A stretch of DNA of 64,000 nt, from positions 1 to 64,000 of the forward strand of contig NZ_JAFKOI010000009.1 of the NCBI RefSeq assembly GCF_017303315.1, in the 5' to 3' direction. This stretch comes from Bacillus sp. NTK071 (GTDB lineage Bacteria > Bacillota > Bacilli > Bacillales > Guptibacillaceae). The translations under genes and the position numbers were made by a program. Positions 26,784 to 34,401 of this stretch are shown piece after piece. Each line of letters opens with the position of its first letter. The stretch's first letter is position 1. The notes below the pieces were generated by a model, which ran no database searches, was not told where the DNA came from, and saw only the letters and a list, made by a program, of their open reading frames with translations.

Positions 26784-27782
26784 TTAAGATAACCACTCAA
26801 TTTTTCTCATTTGGCTTCCACGATCACCAATTAATTCTTTAAATAACATACGATATAACTCTTCCCGCTCTCCTTCTCTTCTCACGAATTCCTTAATGTT
26901 AGCAAGACTTCTTTCCTTCTCCTTTAAGTTACCCTCACTATAATAATGCTCCACTGCTTCCACATAAGGTAGTGGAAACAATAACCTTGCGTAAAGCAGA
27001 TTCCAATCCATCTGATTCAAAGTGCGTCTCTCATGATAATCCCAGAGAAATGCTCGAATGGATTCGAAATCACCATTGCTTTGAGCCAATTCACTCCTAA
27101 TCCACTCCGCAAGGTCTCTTGCAGGATGATCAAGAATAAAATCACTTGGAAAGAGTGCTTCAGATGTTCTTTGTGAGGCAGGTGTATATCGATTAAACGC
27201 AAGTGTTCTCACTTGAAATGGATTTGCACCGGTGTCTATTCCTGAATCTACGATATATTGAATGGCATTTTCTGATACACCAGAATAATAAGGAAACGTT
27301 TCGATGAACCACTCATCGAACTCTCTTAAGCTTTGTTGCTGATTTATTAATTCCCCTCGAAATGCCTCGAGTTGATCCATTCGAAACTGCCATCTGATTT
27401 GCCACGGTTGAATCTCGGGTAAATCACTGTAAGCTGCTAGAAGGTTCCCTCCTTTGCGGTGCAGAAGGGCCAGGCGTTGTCCATCACTTAATCTGCTATA
27501 CCCACGATTGATTGGTTTTTGATAAAGTGTATAGGCCTCATTGTTAATCGTTTCAATATACTTTCCACGTCTTGATTGAATCGGTAACATAGTAGGTTCA
27601 TTTTGCTGATTATAATACTGAGCAACCATCACAAACCATGGAAAGTCACCTTCCTGTTCCATTATCGTGCGCCTCAGAATATATTCAGACATATCAGCTG
27701 TTCTGACATCATACCCATTATTTCTCTGGCTTTGCTGTTCAACCACGATGCCATACTGATGAAAAAGCTCTCGTTCAAGCAT
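26784..27782 (-). CDS. yutH: Spore coat-associated protein YutH
   Basis: 332 residues of the CotS/YutH kinase-like coat family. Seen are an N-terminal lobe with RRTIMEQEGDFPWFVMV, the connector LALLHRKGGNLLA (about 105-117) and a helical C-lobe. No full protein-kinase catalytic loop is seen. It is expected to be packed in the spore coat during sporulation. B. subtilis has hom-thrC-thrB between yutI and yutH; those genes are absent here. It is divergent from yutG. Confidence 0.85.
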   Translation of the reverse strand: MLERELFHQYGIVVEQQSQRNNGYDVRTADMSEYILRRTIMEQEGDFPWFVMVAQYYNQQNEPTMLPIQSRRGKYIETINNEAYTLYQKPINRGYSRLSDGQRLALLHRKGGNLLAAYSDLPEIQPWQIRWQFRMDQLEAFRGELINQQQSLREFDEWFIETFPYYSGVSENAIQYIVDSGIDTGANPFQVRTLAFNRYTPASQRTSEALFPSDFILDHPARDLAEWIRSELAQSNGDFESIRAFLWDYHERRTLNQMDWNLLYARLLFPLPYVEAVEHYYSEGNLKEKERSLANIKEFVRREGEREELYRMLFKELIGDRGSQMRKIEWLS

Positions 27783-27950
27783 GTTTACCCTCCGGCATTA
27801 CGTCATTATATTCGTAACCTATGCTCGAAACGCCCAATCTGTGTATTTCTTCATGTAATATTCATTGTCATATTTCAAGTGTTCTCACCATATACTAATA
27901 AAATCAATAACCTACAATACCAATTTACTATAAAGTTAGGTGGGACAAGA

Positions 27951-28448
27951 ATGGGCGAAAAACCTATGGATCTTGTGGAGCAAGCAGCTAGAACAAAATT
28001 AAAAGAGCGCGGGGTTGAGATTAAAGATATTGCAGACCTAGTCTACTATCTTCAGGAAAAGTATCACCCGAACCTTCAGATAGAAACGTGCGTGGAAAAT
28101 ATAGAAAGAGTACTGTCAAAAAGAGAGGTTCAAAACGCTATTCTAACTGGTATTCAATTAGATGAATTAACAGAGAAAAACATGTTAGATCAACCTTTAC
28201 AGGATATTCTAATGAAAGATGAAGGATTATATGGTGTTGATGAAATTATTGCTCTATCCATTGTGAATGTCTATGGATCAATTGGCTTTACAAACTATGG
28301 TTTCATTGATAAACAAAAACCAGGCATTCTTGAGAAACTTAACGACAAATCAACAGGAATGTGTCATACGTATCTTGACGATATTGTCGGAGCTATTGCA
28401 GCCGCAGCATCCAGTCGCCTTGCCCACCGAGCTCAGAACCTCGAATAG
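27951..28448 (+). CDS. yutG: Phosphatidylglycerophosphatase A-like protein YutG
   Basis: 165 residues of the PgpA family. TCVENIERVLSKREVQNAILTGI, GLYGVDEIIALSIVNVYGSIGF and the C-terminal TYLDDIVGAIAAAASSR are typical of the Bacillus member. Its role in phospholipid phosphate removal is inferred from the family; it has few hydrophobic helices. The ATG at 27951 is chosen for the GGTGGGA site; the ORF is open far upstream over the yutH start region, but that part is not coding. Confidence 0.85.
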   Translation: MGEKPMDLVEQAARTKLKERGVEIKDIADLVYYLQEKYHPNLQIETCVENIERVLSKREVQNAILTGIQLDELTEKNMLDQPLQDILMKDEGLYGVDEIIALSIVNVYGSIGFTNYGFIDKQKPGILEKLNDKSTGMCHTYLDDIVGAIAAAASSRLAHRAQNLE

Positions 28449-28462
28449 ATTCAAGCAACAAT

Positions 28463-28486
28463 AAAAACGCCCCTCGAGGCGTTTTT
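28463..28486. terminator. Bidirectional terminator between yutG and yutF
   Basis: The stem AAAAACGCC / GGCGTTTTT has a 6-nt loop between convergent genes. It touches the yutF stop codon. Confidence 0.85.
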
Positions 28487-29249
28487 ATATTTTCCATTCA
28501 TCTAACGTTTGAACTGTGTAAGTTGGTTGTTTCTCTACTGATTCCAGATGCTCTTTGGTTGTAACACCGGTATGCACAAGCAGTGTATCAAGGCCTGCAT
28601 TCAGACCAGCTAGGATATCGGTTCTATAGTTATCTCCAACCATTAATGTCTCTTCTTTCGGTGTTCCAAGTTGCGCAAGTGCTTGTTCCATAATAATCGG
28701 TTCTGGCTTTCCAATAAAAATCGGCTCTACCTCAGTCGATACAGTTACAACTGACGTTAACGAACCATTGCCTGGAAGCAGGCCGCGTTCAGTTGGAATT
28801 GCAATATCACCATTTGTCGAGATAAATGTAGCACCATTACGAACAGCTAAACAGGCTTTAGCGAATTTCTCATACGTAATCGTCCGATCAATACCAACAA
28901 CTACATAATCTGGATAATCGTCTTGCAACGTTAATCCTTTATCTGTTAATGCATCGCGAATTCCCTCTTCACCTATTACATAAACAGAGGCATCACTCTT
29001 CTCATTTGAAATATAACTTGCTGTTGCCATACTAGTTGTAAAAACTTGGTCTGGAGTACACGGCACCCCAAATTGTTCGAGCTTCTCAGAAACCTGTTCT
29101 TTACGTTTTGATGAGTTGTTTGTTACGAATAAATACGGAATATCTGCTTCTTGAAGTCGTTTAACAAATTCTACCGCTTCATGAATTTTCTCAGTGCCAC
29201 GATACATTGTACCGTCAAGATCTATTAAATACCCTTTATACTTTTTCAA
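28485..29249 (-). CDS. yutF: HAD-superfamily phosphatase YutF (NagD-like)
   Basis: 254 residues. HAD motif I DLDGTMYRG is at residues 10-18, motif II is TNNSS (about 43-47), and motifs III-IV are in GKPEPIIMEQAL and MVGDNYRTDILAG (about 200-212). The C2B cap is typical of the NagD/PNPase subclass, which removes phosphate from small sugars or nucleotides in the cytoplasm. Order yutH-yutG-yutF-yutE is as in B. subtilis. Confidence 0.9.
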   Translation of the reverse strand: MKKYKGYLIDLDGTMYRGTEKIHEAVEFVKRLQEADIPYLFVTNNSSKRKEQVSEKLEQFGVPCTPDQVFTTSMATASYISNEKSDASVYVIGEEGIRDALTDKGLTLQDDYPDYVVVGIDRTITYEKFAKACLAVRNGATFISTNGDIAIPTERGLLPGNGSLTSVVTVSTEVEPIFIGKPEPIIMEQALAQLGTPKEETLMVGDNYRTDILAGLNAGLDTLLVHTGVTTKEHLESVEKQPTYTVQTLDEWKI

Positions 29250-29282
29250 CTGACTTCCTCCTAACTTTTCTAACCATAAGAA

Positions 29283-29308
29283 AACCGCTTCCTTTTATGA
29301 AAGCGGTT
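29283..29308 (-). terminator. Hairpin downstream of yutE
   Basis: The stem AACCGCTT / AAGCGGTT is followed on the minus strand by a T-rich run. It overlaps the stop of the short ORF at 29295. Confidence 0.6.
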
Positions 29309-29375
29309 GATTAATTGGTGTTGTCACATGAAGAACAAATGTATGCTGTTTAAATAAACCATTGCTGTCCATCAT
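29295..29375 (-). CDS. Possible 26-residue peptide
   Basis: A short ORF (MMDSNGLFKQ ... TTPINQPLS) with a GAGAGGTG site 6 nt before the ATG, ending in a hairpin. It is too short for codon statistics. It lies between yutE and yutF in the same direction. I do not recognise it. Confidence 0.35.
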   Translation of the reverse strand: MMDSNGLFKQHTFVLHVTTPINQPLS

Positions 29376-29437
29376 CCAAAACACCTCTCAAGTTTCTAAC
29401 TACACACAGTTTAGCTTATATCACTATCTCTCATCAA

Positions 29438-29884
29438 CTATTTATGGTCTTCAGGGATAAAGGCAGATACTGCTCCAAGCTCTTCATTTAAATACGTTCT
29501 CACGTAAGTAGGAAAGCTTTCAATCGCTTCGATATTCTTACTGAGATTCTCTTCAATCGCAGAATGGTCAATATCAACATAGGATTGCATCAGAGGTTTC
29601 CTCATCAAAACAATTTGCTTCAAAGCTTTAGAACTTTCAGCAGGTATGACTTTTTCATCCGCTAAAATTTCAATGATATCTTCATAGCTGCCGGGATCCC
29701 TCATAATAAAACCATCAATAAGATTATTCCCCACGTCAATCATGCTTTCAATAAACACATGATGAAGCCTCTCTAATCCTAATTTCTCAACCGGAGTCTG
29801 AAACATACTTTCTTTGTAAAGCGCAACACCATTATCTAAATACACTAGGTGCTTTTCAATTTTCTTTCGATCAACAAAATACAT
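29438..29884 (-). CDS. yutE: DUF86/HepT-like protein YutE
   Basis: 148 residues, all helical, of the UPF0331/DUF86 (HEPN) family. MYFVDRKKIEKHLVYLD opens the protein, and LKQIVLMRKPLMQSYVDID (about 100-118) aligns with the R-x4-6-H/Y motif of HepT RNases. Here the His position is Gln, so RNase activity is doubtful. No MntA-type nucleotidyltransferase antitoxin is adjacent, which argues against a toxin-antitoxin role. Confidence 0.82.
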   Translation of the reverse strand: MYFVDRKKIEKHLVYLDNGVALYKESMFQTPVEKLGLERLHHVFIESMIDVGNNLIDGFIMRDPGSYEDIIEILADEKVIPAESSKALKQIVLMRKPLMQSYVDIDHSAIEENLSKNIEAIESFPTYVRTYLNEELGAVSAFIPEDHK

Positions 29885-30078
29885 GGATATCCACCTGCCT
29901 ATTGAACAAATTAACAGTAATATAAATAAGGCATTTAATGCGCCTTAACGGAGTACAAGACCATAGCTTCATTTTATCATAACCTAAAATGAAAAAGCTT
30001 ACATTTTCACCGCAACTTATATGAGAAACCGTAAGAATTTGATATGATAACGGTAACTAGAAAAAGGAGGGTGCTACG

Positions 30079-30351
30079 ATGGAAGACGACAGACTCATCT
30101 ACGACGAACAGGAAGCAACTGAAGCCAGGTTCGTATGCTTTATGGGAAGCAATCACCGATTTGATCTTTGCATTGTAAAATCGGATCGTTTCTATGGAAA
30201 ATCTCTCGTTCTTGACATTCAGGGTGGTAAATTTGCCATTATTGGTCACGACGATCTTAATGAGCCAGGTAACCTCGAACATGCTTATTCGCTTAATGAA
30301 GAAGATGCAGAGGAACTCCGAACTTTCCTTAGAGAGAGACTAGGCGCTTAA
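30079..30351 (+). CDS. DUF3055-family protein
   Basis: 90 residues, with FVCFMGSNHRFDL, FYGKSLVLDIQGGKFAIIG and the end EEDAEELRTFLRERL, which match the DUF3055 family found in this neighbourhood in bacilli. Soluble, with no known function. AAGGAGGG lies just before the ATG. The next gene follows after 57 nt. Confidence 0.75.
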   Translation: MEDDRLIYDEQEATEARFVCFMGSNHRFDLCIVKSDRFYGKSLVLDIQGGKFAIIGHDDLNEPGNLEHAYSLNEEDAEELRTFLRERLGA

Positions 30352-30408
30352 TACTTAATAATTCATCCATGCAATGAATACACTACCTCTTAAAGGTGGT
30401 GTTTATTC

Positions 30409-30678
30409 ATGTTTGATGATGAAAACTATACAGACTTTGCCAATGTAGAAAAGGGTCGGAATTACGTGTTACCTGAGGATACTCCTGAAGGACCATATGG
30501 TTCACCAGTTAATAAGAAACTGGGGAAAACGACTCCATGGCGAGAGGGCCAGCGTTCTTACAGTGCTTTCAATTATGAGAATAAAAATCTCCACCAGAAC
30601 CTCCCACGACAAGATCCTGCCTCACACCCTCCACATGATGACCCTGAAAAAGACTCTGAGAAACCATATAAAGCATAA
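30409..30678 (+). CDS. Hypothetical proline-rich protein
   Basis: 89 residues, strongly hydrophilic, with many Pro, Asp, Glu and Asn, and probably disordered. The conserved-looking parts are EGPYGSPVNKKLGKTTPWREGQ and ASHPPHDDPEKD (described here by their positions, about residues 28-48 and 71-82). AAAGGTGG precedes the ATG. I do not know the family. Confidence 0.6.
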   Translation: MFDDENYTDFANVEKGRNYVLPEDTPEGPYGSPVNKKLGKTTPWREGQRSYSAFNYENKNLHQNLPRQDPASHPPHDDPEKDSEKPYKA

Positions 30679-30696
30679 GCCTGTTGGCTTATGCTT
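30671..30696. terminator. Bidirectional terminator
   Basis: An 11-bp stem, AAGCATAAGCC / GGCTTATGCTT, with loop TGTT, between the proline-rich gene and yutD. It overlaps both 3' ends. Confidence 0.85.
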
Positions 30697-30997
30697 CTTG
30701 CTGTTGTTGCTTCTTTGGCTTTTCCTTTTTTTGCTTCTTTAATACAAAATAAGGACATCCAAAGTTACAGTATTCATATAAATAATCCAGCACAGTGCTG
30801 AACTTTGTATCAAACGTCGCTTTCTGATTACGATCCTCGAAAAATCCTTTTAGCCTCAATTGACCATATCCCCAGTCACCGACGATGTAATCGTATTTAT
30901 CCAAAATTTCGCTGTATCGGGCAGTGAACGCTTCTTCGTTCCAGCCTTCCCGCTCATCTTTGACCAGCTCAAATGTATGTTGATTAACTGTTATCAC
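30689..30997 (-). CDS. yutD: YutD-family protein (DUF1027)
   Basis: 102 residues. The family block YDYIVGDWGYGQLRLKGFF (about 37-55) and YLYEYCNFGCPYFVL (about 76-90) are clear. The C-terminus is a Lys/Gln tail. The GTG at 30997 is preferred: GAGGGA lies 6 nt upstream and the resulting ITVNQHTFELVKDEREGWNEE start fits the family. Longer ATG starts lack a good site. Function is unknown. Confidence 0.85.
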   Translation of the reverse strand: MITVNQHTFELVKDEREGWNEEAFTARYSEILDKYDYIVGDWGYGQLRLKGFFEDRNQKATFDTKFSTVLDYLYEYCNFGCPYFVLKKQKKEKPKKQQQQEA

Positions 30998-31123
30998 TAT
31001 ACTTCCCTCATTTCCATATGGGCTCATTAGTATTATGATACCTTTTTTATTCGAATTGTCCAAGTAATACCAGTAAAAAAGAAACGACAATCGGTCATGA
31101 TAACAGTATGGAGGTGAATGTGA

Positions 31124-31783
31124 GTGAAAAAGCAAATGCTGTTAATTTTGCCACTTGCACTGGGACTTGCAGCATGCCAGGGGCAAGATGCAACTGATTC
31201 TTTTGACCATGCCGATTTAACACCAGTCAAAACAGATCCTGAAGAGTACGGAATGAATATGGCTAACTCGCAGGAAAGAACAAAAAAAGGGAATTTTGGA
31301 TACGTTCGTGAATCAAGAAATACAAACAATATGAATTCACAGAAAAAACCGAGAGACGTCGTATATCTTGATCGTGAGCGATTGGCAGACATGATTACGT
31401 CAATGGCAATTGTTCTTCCATACGTAAATGATGTTGCCACACTCGTAACTGATGAAGAAGTATTAATTGGTTACAACTCAACAACAAAGGACCGAGATGC
31501 TACTGCAGACCAAGTTAAGAAAACAGCCCTTTCCGTTATTCCGCGTTATTACCATGTTTACGTTTCAGATGAACAGGGCATGATCGCCGAAGTTGAGCGC
31601 TATGAGAATGGTACAACTGCAAGTGGTGAACTCGATAAAAGCATCGAGCAAACCATCGCAAAAATGAAAAAAGCACCACAAGGGAAAATCGTTAGTGAAG
31701 GCGAAAATGAGAATGGTGAAATGAAGGGCGAAATGAATGACGAGTTAAATGATACAGAAGGAAAAGAAATGATGTCGAAATAA
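31124..31783 (+). CDS. yutC: YhcN/YlaJ-family sporulation lipoprotein (YutC-like)
   Basis: 219 residues. The lipoprotein signal KKQMLLILPLALGLAACQG puts the lipobox Cys near residue 19. The YhcN/YlaJ domain follows (about 80-170: RLADMITSMAIVLPYVNDVATLVTDEEVLIGY is described by position), and the last 30 residues are Glu/Asn/Met-rich and repetitive. Made in spores of bacilli; the precise role is unknown. It starts at a GTG, 6 nt after GGAGGTGA. Convergent with lipA. Confidence 0.78.
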   Translation: MKKQMLLILPLALGLAACQGQDATDSFDHADLTPVKTDPEEYGMNMANSQERTKKGNFGYVRESRNTNNMNSQKKPRDVVYLDRERLADMITSMAIVLPYVNDVATLVTDEEVLIGYNSTTKDRDATADQVKKTALSVIPRYYHVYVSDEQGMIAEVERYENGTTASGELDKSIEQTIAKMKKAPQGKIVSEGENENGEMKGEMNDELNDTEGKEMMSK

Positions 31784-31811
31784 AAATCGGCCCTGGTTAA
31801 GGGCCGATTTT
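31783..31811 (+). terminator. Terminator of yutC
   Basis: A perfect 12-bp stem, AAAATCGGCCCT / AGGGCCGATTTT, with a 5-nt loop. Confidence 0.9.
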
Positions 31812-31849
31812 GTTATGTTTATTTCTGAACGCTCGGTTCCGCTTTCTTG

Positions 31850-31966
31850 GCTAGCTGCAGTGCCCAGCCTCTCGATCGCTTCACCTCACAAAATGAACAC
31901 AAAGAACGTGTTCTTTTTGTGAGCCTCCAGCGCTTGTCGAGGCTAAACGGGCACTTCCGCTTTTCT
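31850..31966. repeat. Nested-hairpin repeat family B, copy 3 (inverse)
   Basis: Read in reverse this is the copy-2 type: CAGCTGCAG start, GCCTCTCGA / TCGAGGC outer pair, CCTCACAAAATGAACAC / GTGTTCTTTTTGTGAG inner pair, and GCACTTCCGCTTTTC end. A partial end fragment (TTCTGAACGCTCGGTTCCGC) precedes it at 31823-31846. Confidence 0.75.
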
Positions 31967-32083
31967 TGTCCAGCTGCAACTCGCAGAAACTTCGATATTT
32001 CACTCTTTCACAGGAACACAAAAAGCGTGTTCCAGTTCAAGAGTTCCAATATCTGCGTTTCTGAACGCTCGGTTCCGCTTTTC
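31967..32083. repeat. Nested-hairpin repeat family B, copy 4 (diverged)
   Basis: Same outline as its neighbours, CAGCTGCAAC at one end and GGTTCCGCTTTTC at the other, with inner GGAACAC / GTGTTCC still paired and outer arms GCAGAAAC..GATAT / ATATC..GCGTTTCTG paired in part. Confidence 0.6.
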
Positions 32084-32204
32084 TTGGCTAGCTGCAGTGG
32101 GCAGACACTTGGTCACTTCACCCTATAACTCGAACACAAAGAACGTGTTCAATTTATAGGGCTCCAGTGCCTCCCGTGTCTAAACGCCCACTTCCGCTTT
32201 TCTT
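32084..32204. repeat. Nested-hairpin repeat family B, copy 5 (inverse)
   Basis: The copy-1 type in reverse: GCTGCAGTGGGCAGACAC, inner CCCTATAA..GAACAC / GTGTTC..TTATAGGG, then GTGTCTAAACGCCCACTTCC. It ends at the lipA stop codon. Confidence 0.75.
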
Positions 32205-33093
32205 ATGCCTGTTTTGCGGCGTTTACTTGTTCGTCTGCATGGTAGGAAGAGCGTACCATTGGGCCGGATTCACAGTGTTTGAATCCTTTTTCTAGCGCGA
32301 TATCTTTTAACTCAAGGAATTCTTGTGGTGTCCAATACTTCTCAACTTTCAAGTGTTTTTTAGAAGGCTGAAGGTATTGGCCAAGTGTCACAATATCAAC
32401 ATCATGTGCACGAAGATCGTCAAGTGTTTGAATGATTTCTTCCTTCGTTTCACCAAGTCCCAGCATGATACTTGATTTAGTAGGAATTTCTGGATTCATT
32501 TCTTTCGCACGTTGAAGAAACTCGAGTGTACGACGATATTTTGCACGTGCACGAACTCTTGGTGTAAGACGTTCTACCGTTTCAATATTATGGTTCATAA
32601 TGTCCGGTTTCGCATCCATTAGGGTTTCAAGTGCTTCATATTGTCCACCCATATCGGAAGGAAGTACTTCAATGGAGCAGAATGGATTCTTTCTACGAAT
32701 CGCACGAACCGTTTCAGCAAAGACTGCTGCTCCACCGTCTTTTAAATCGTCTCTTGCAACTGCTGTAATAACAACGTGTTTTAAGCCCATTTGTTCAACG
32801 GAATCTGCTACACGTTCAGGCTCAGCCCAATCAAGCTCAGTTGGAAGTCCAGTCTTAACCGCACAGAATCGGCACGCCCGAGTACAAACGTCCCCAAGGA
32901 TCATAAAGGTCGCAGTTTTTCGAACAGCCCAACACTCATGAATGTTTGGACATTTTGCCTCTTCACATACAGTATGTAGCTTTTTCTCACGCATCATCTT
33001 TTTAAGACCTTTGTAGTTCTCGTTTGTATTCAATTTTATTTTCAACCACTCTGGTTTACGTAGATATTCTTCTTTCTTACTCACTATTATCAC
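32203..33093 (-). CDS. lipA: Lipoyl synthase
   Basis: 296 residues, a radical SAM enzyme that inserts sulfur into octanoyl groups on lipoyl domains. The auxiliary cluster cysteines are in [12 protein letters not shown] (about 43-54), the radical SAM CxxxCxxC in CTRACRFC (about 71-78), and the conserved RSSYHADEQ lies near the C-terminus. It needs Fe-S clusters, fitting the many Fe-S genes nearby. B. subtilis order yutC-lipA(yutB)-yunA is kept. Confidence 0.95.
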   Translation of the reverse strand: MIIVSKKEEYLRKPEWLKIKLNTNENYKGLKKMMREKKLHTVCEEAKCPNIHECWAVRKTATFMILGDVCTRACRFCAVKTGLPTELDWAEPERVADSVEQMGLKHVVITAVARDDLKDGGAAVFAETVRAIRRKNPFCSIEVLPSDMGGQYEALETLMDAKPDIMNHNIETVERLTPRVRARAKYRRTLEFLQRAKEMNPEIPTKSSIMLGLGETKEEIIQTLDDLRAHDVDIVTLGQYLQPSKKHLKVEKYWTPQEFLELKDIALEKGFKHCESGPMVRSSYHADEQVNAAKQA

Positions 33094-33267
33094 CCCACCA
33101 ATTCCTTTTCTGTATTAAAGAATAACATATCCAATATGTGTATTTCTAGGAAAAGTATGAATCTAATGACGATTAGGGCTTTTTACCTTCCATTATTTAG
33201 ATCTAATGTTTTAGAAAATGATAACCACACTAAGAGTAATGACAATTTACGAAAGGAGAAGAAACGC

Positions 33268-34254
33268 TTGAGAAAATACAGTTTTCTTATCCTTATTTTT
33301 TTCTTTCTCATACCAGCTAATATTTGCTTATCTGCAGAAGTAGACGAAGATCAATTAAGAGCTGAACGAATGATGCTATTTCATAAAATGGAGACACTGA
33401 CACAAGTACCCTGGTACACTTACGCAGGAATTGATCAATATGAACGAAGTATTAGACGTTCTCAGAAAGACATTCCACGTGAAAAAGGTTCTATTGCAAT
33501 CCATATCCCACCTGAAAAATGGGCCGGTGCCGCTAATCCAAATCAAGGAGATGATTCTCCAGAATCCATTTCTTTCTTTGGAGGAATTGGTCTTGATGGT
33601 AATGGGGACGGGAAAGCAGTGCTATCAGATGATGAAGATCTTCTTTATACGTTAGGGCATTTCTTGCAGTCTTACGGGACAACGACCGAAGATATACGCA
33701 TCGGATTGTGGGATTATTATCAGCGTGACCAAGCCGTTCGAACGATCATGAGCAATAGCGCTGTCTATCGGACATTCGAGACCCTAAAGCTAGAAAAACA
33801 TGCTTTTCCTGTTCCTCTTCAAGCAAATTATAGCTATCGAAGTACTTGGGGAGACCGTAGAGGATGGGGCGGTCTACGTATCCATGAAGGCACAGATATT
33901 TTTGCATCCTACGGAGTAGCTGTTAAATCAACAAGCTACGGAACTGTTGAAACAAAAGGGTGGAATCGATATGGTGGATGGCGTATCGGCATTCGGGATA
34001 TTCAAGGGAATTACCATTATTACGCTCATTTAAATGGTTTTGAAAAAGGAATTGAGAAAGGCAGCGTCCTTCAACCTGGACAAGTGATCGGCTATGTTGG
34101 AAGCTCTGGATATGGACCAAAAGGGACTGCTGGGAAATTCCCTCCTCACCTTCACTACGGCATCTACAAAGATAATGGAAGAACAGAGTGGTCATACGAT
34201 CCTTATCCTTCTTTACGCTTGTGGGAACGCCAAGAACGATCACGTATAAAGTAA
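33268..34254 (+). CDS. yunA: M23-family peptidase YunA (LytH-like)
   Basis: About 328 residues. A signal or anchor helix (about residues 4-22) precedes a region to about 190 with no recognised domain, and then an M23 LytM domain. The zinc ligands are in RIHEGTDIFAS (HxxxD) and PPHLHYGIYKD (HxH). It would cut peptidoglycan cross-bridges outside the cell, possibly during sporulation as LytH does. The TTG at 33268 is chosen, since AAAGGAG lies 9 nt before it. The ORF is open 44 codons further upstream without a site. Confidence 0.85.
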   Translation: MRKYSFLILIFFFLIPANICLSAEVDEDQLRAERMMLFHKMETLTQVPWYTYAGIDQYERSIRRSQKDIPREKGSIAIHIPPEKWAGAANPNQGDDSPESISFFGGIGLDGNGDGKAVLSDDEDLLYTLGHFLQSYGTTTEDIRIGLWDYYQRDQAVRTIMSNSAVYRTFETLKLEKHAFPVPLQANYSYRSTWGDRRGWGGLRIHEGTDIFASYGVAVKSTSYGTVETKGWNRYGGWRIGIRDIQGNYHYYAHLNGFEKGIEKGSVLQPGQVIGYVGSSGYGPKGTAGKFPPHLHYGIYKDNGRTEWSYDPYPSLRLWERQERSRIK

Positions 34255-34255
34255 A

Positions 34256-34284
34256 AGAGGAACTAACGGCTCGTTAGTCCCTCT
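34256..34284 (+). terminator. Terminator of yunA
   Basis: AGAGGAACTAACG / CGTTAGTCCCTCT stem with one mismatch and a T-rich tail. Confidence 0.8.
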
Positions 34285-34295
34285 TTCTCTTTTTT

Positions 34296-34400
34296 TTATT
34301 GTTTTCTAGATACCCTCACTGCATTAAGGATACTCGCTGCAAGACCACCCCATATAATCACCATACCAACAACCATCATGAAAATTGCACTTCCGCCCAT
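34296..34400 (-). CDS. NSS transporter small subunit, MetS-like
   Basis: 34 residues, one membrane helix (SAIFMMVVGMVIIWGGLAAS, residues 4-23) and a basic end RVSRKQ. It resembles the small subunit of the MetPS methionine/alanine transporter. It lies 1 nt after the stop of the NSS transporter, and its AAGGAGG site is inside that gene's last codons, so translation is probably coupled. Confidence 0.8.
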   Translation of the reverse strand: MGGSAIFMMVVGMVIIWGGLAASILNAVRVSRKQ

Positions 34401-34401
34401 A

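Noticed and set aside
27603-27950. Long N-terminal extension of yutG
   Set aside because: It overlaps the opposite-strand yutH start and its product is unlike PgpA; the ATG at 27951 has the ribosome site.
29438-29884. yutE as half of a HepT-MntA toxin-antitoxin pair
   Set aside because: No nucleotidyltransferase gene on either side, and the catalytic His is replaced.
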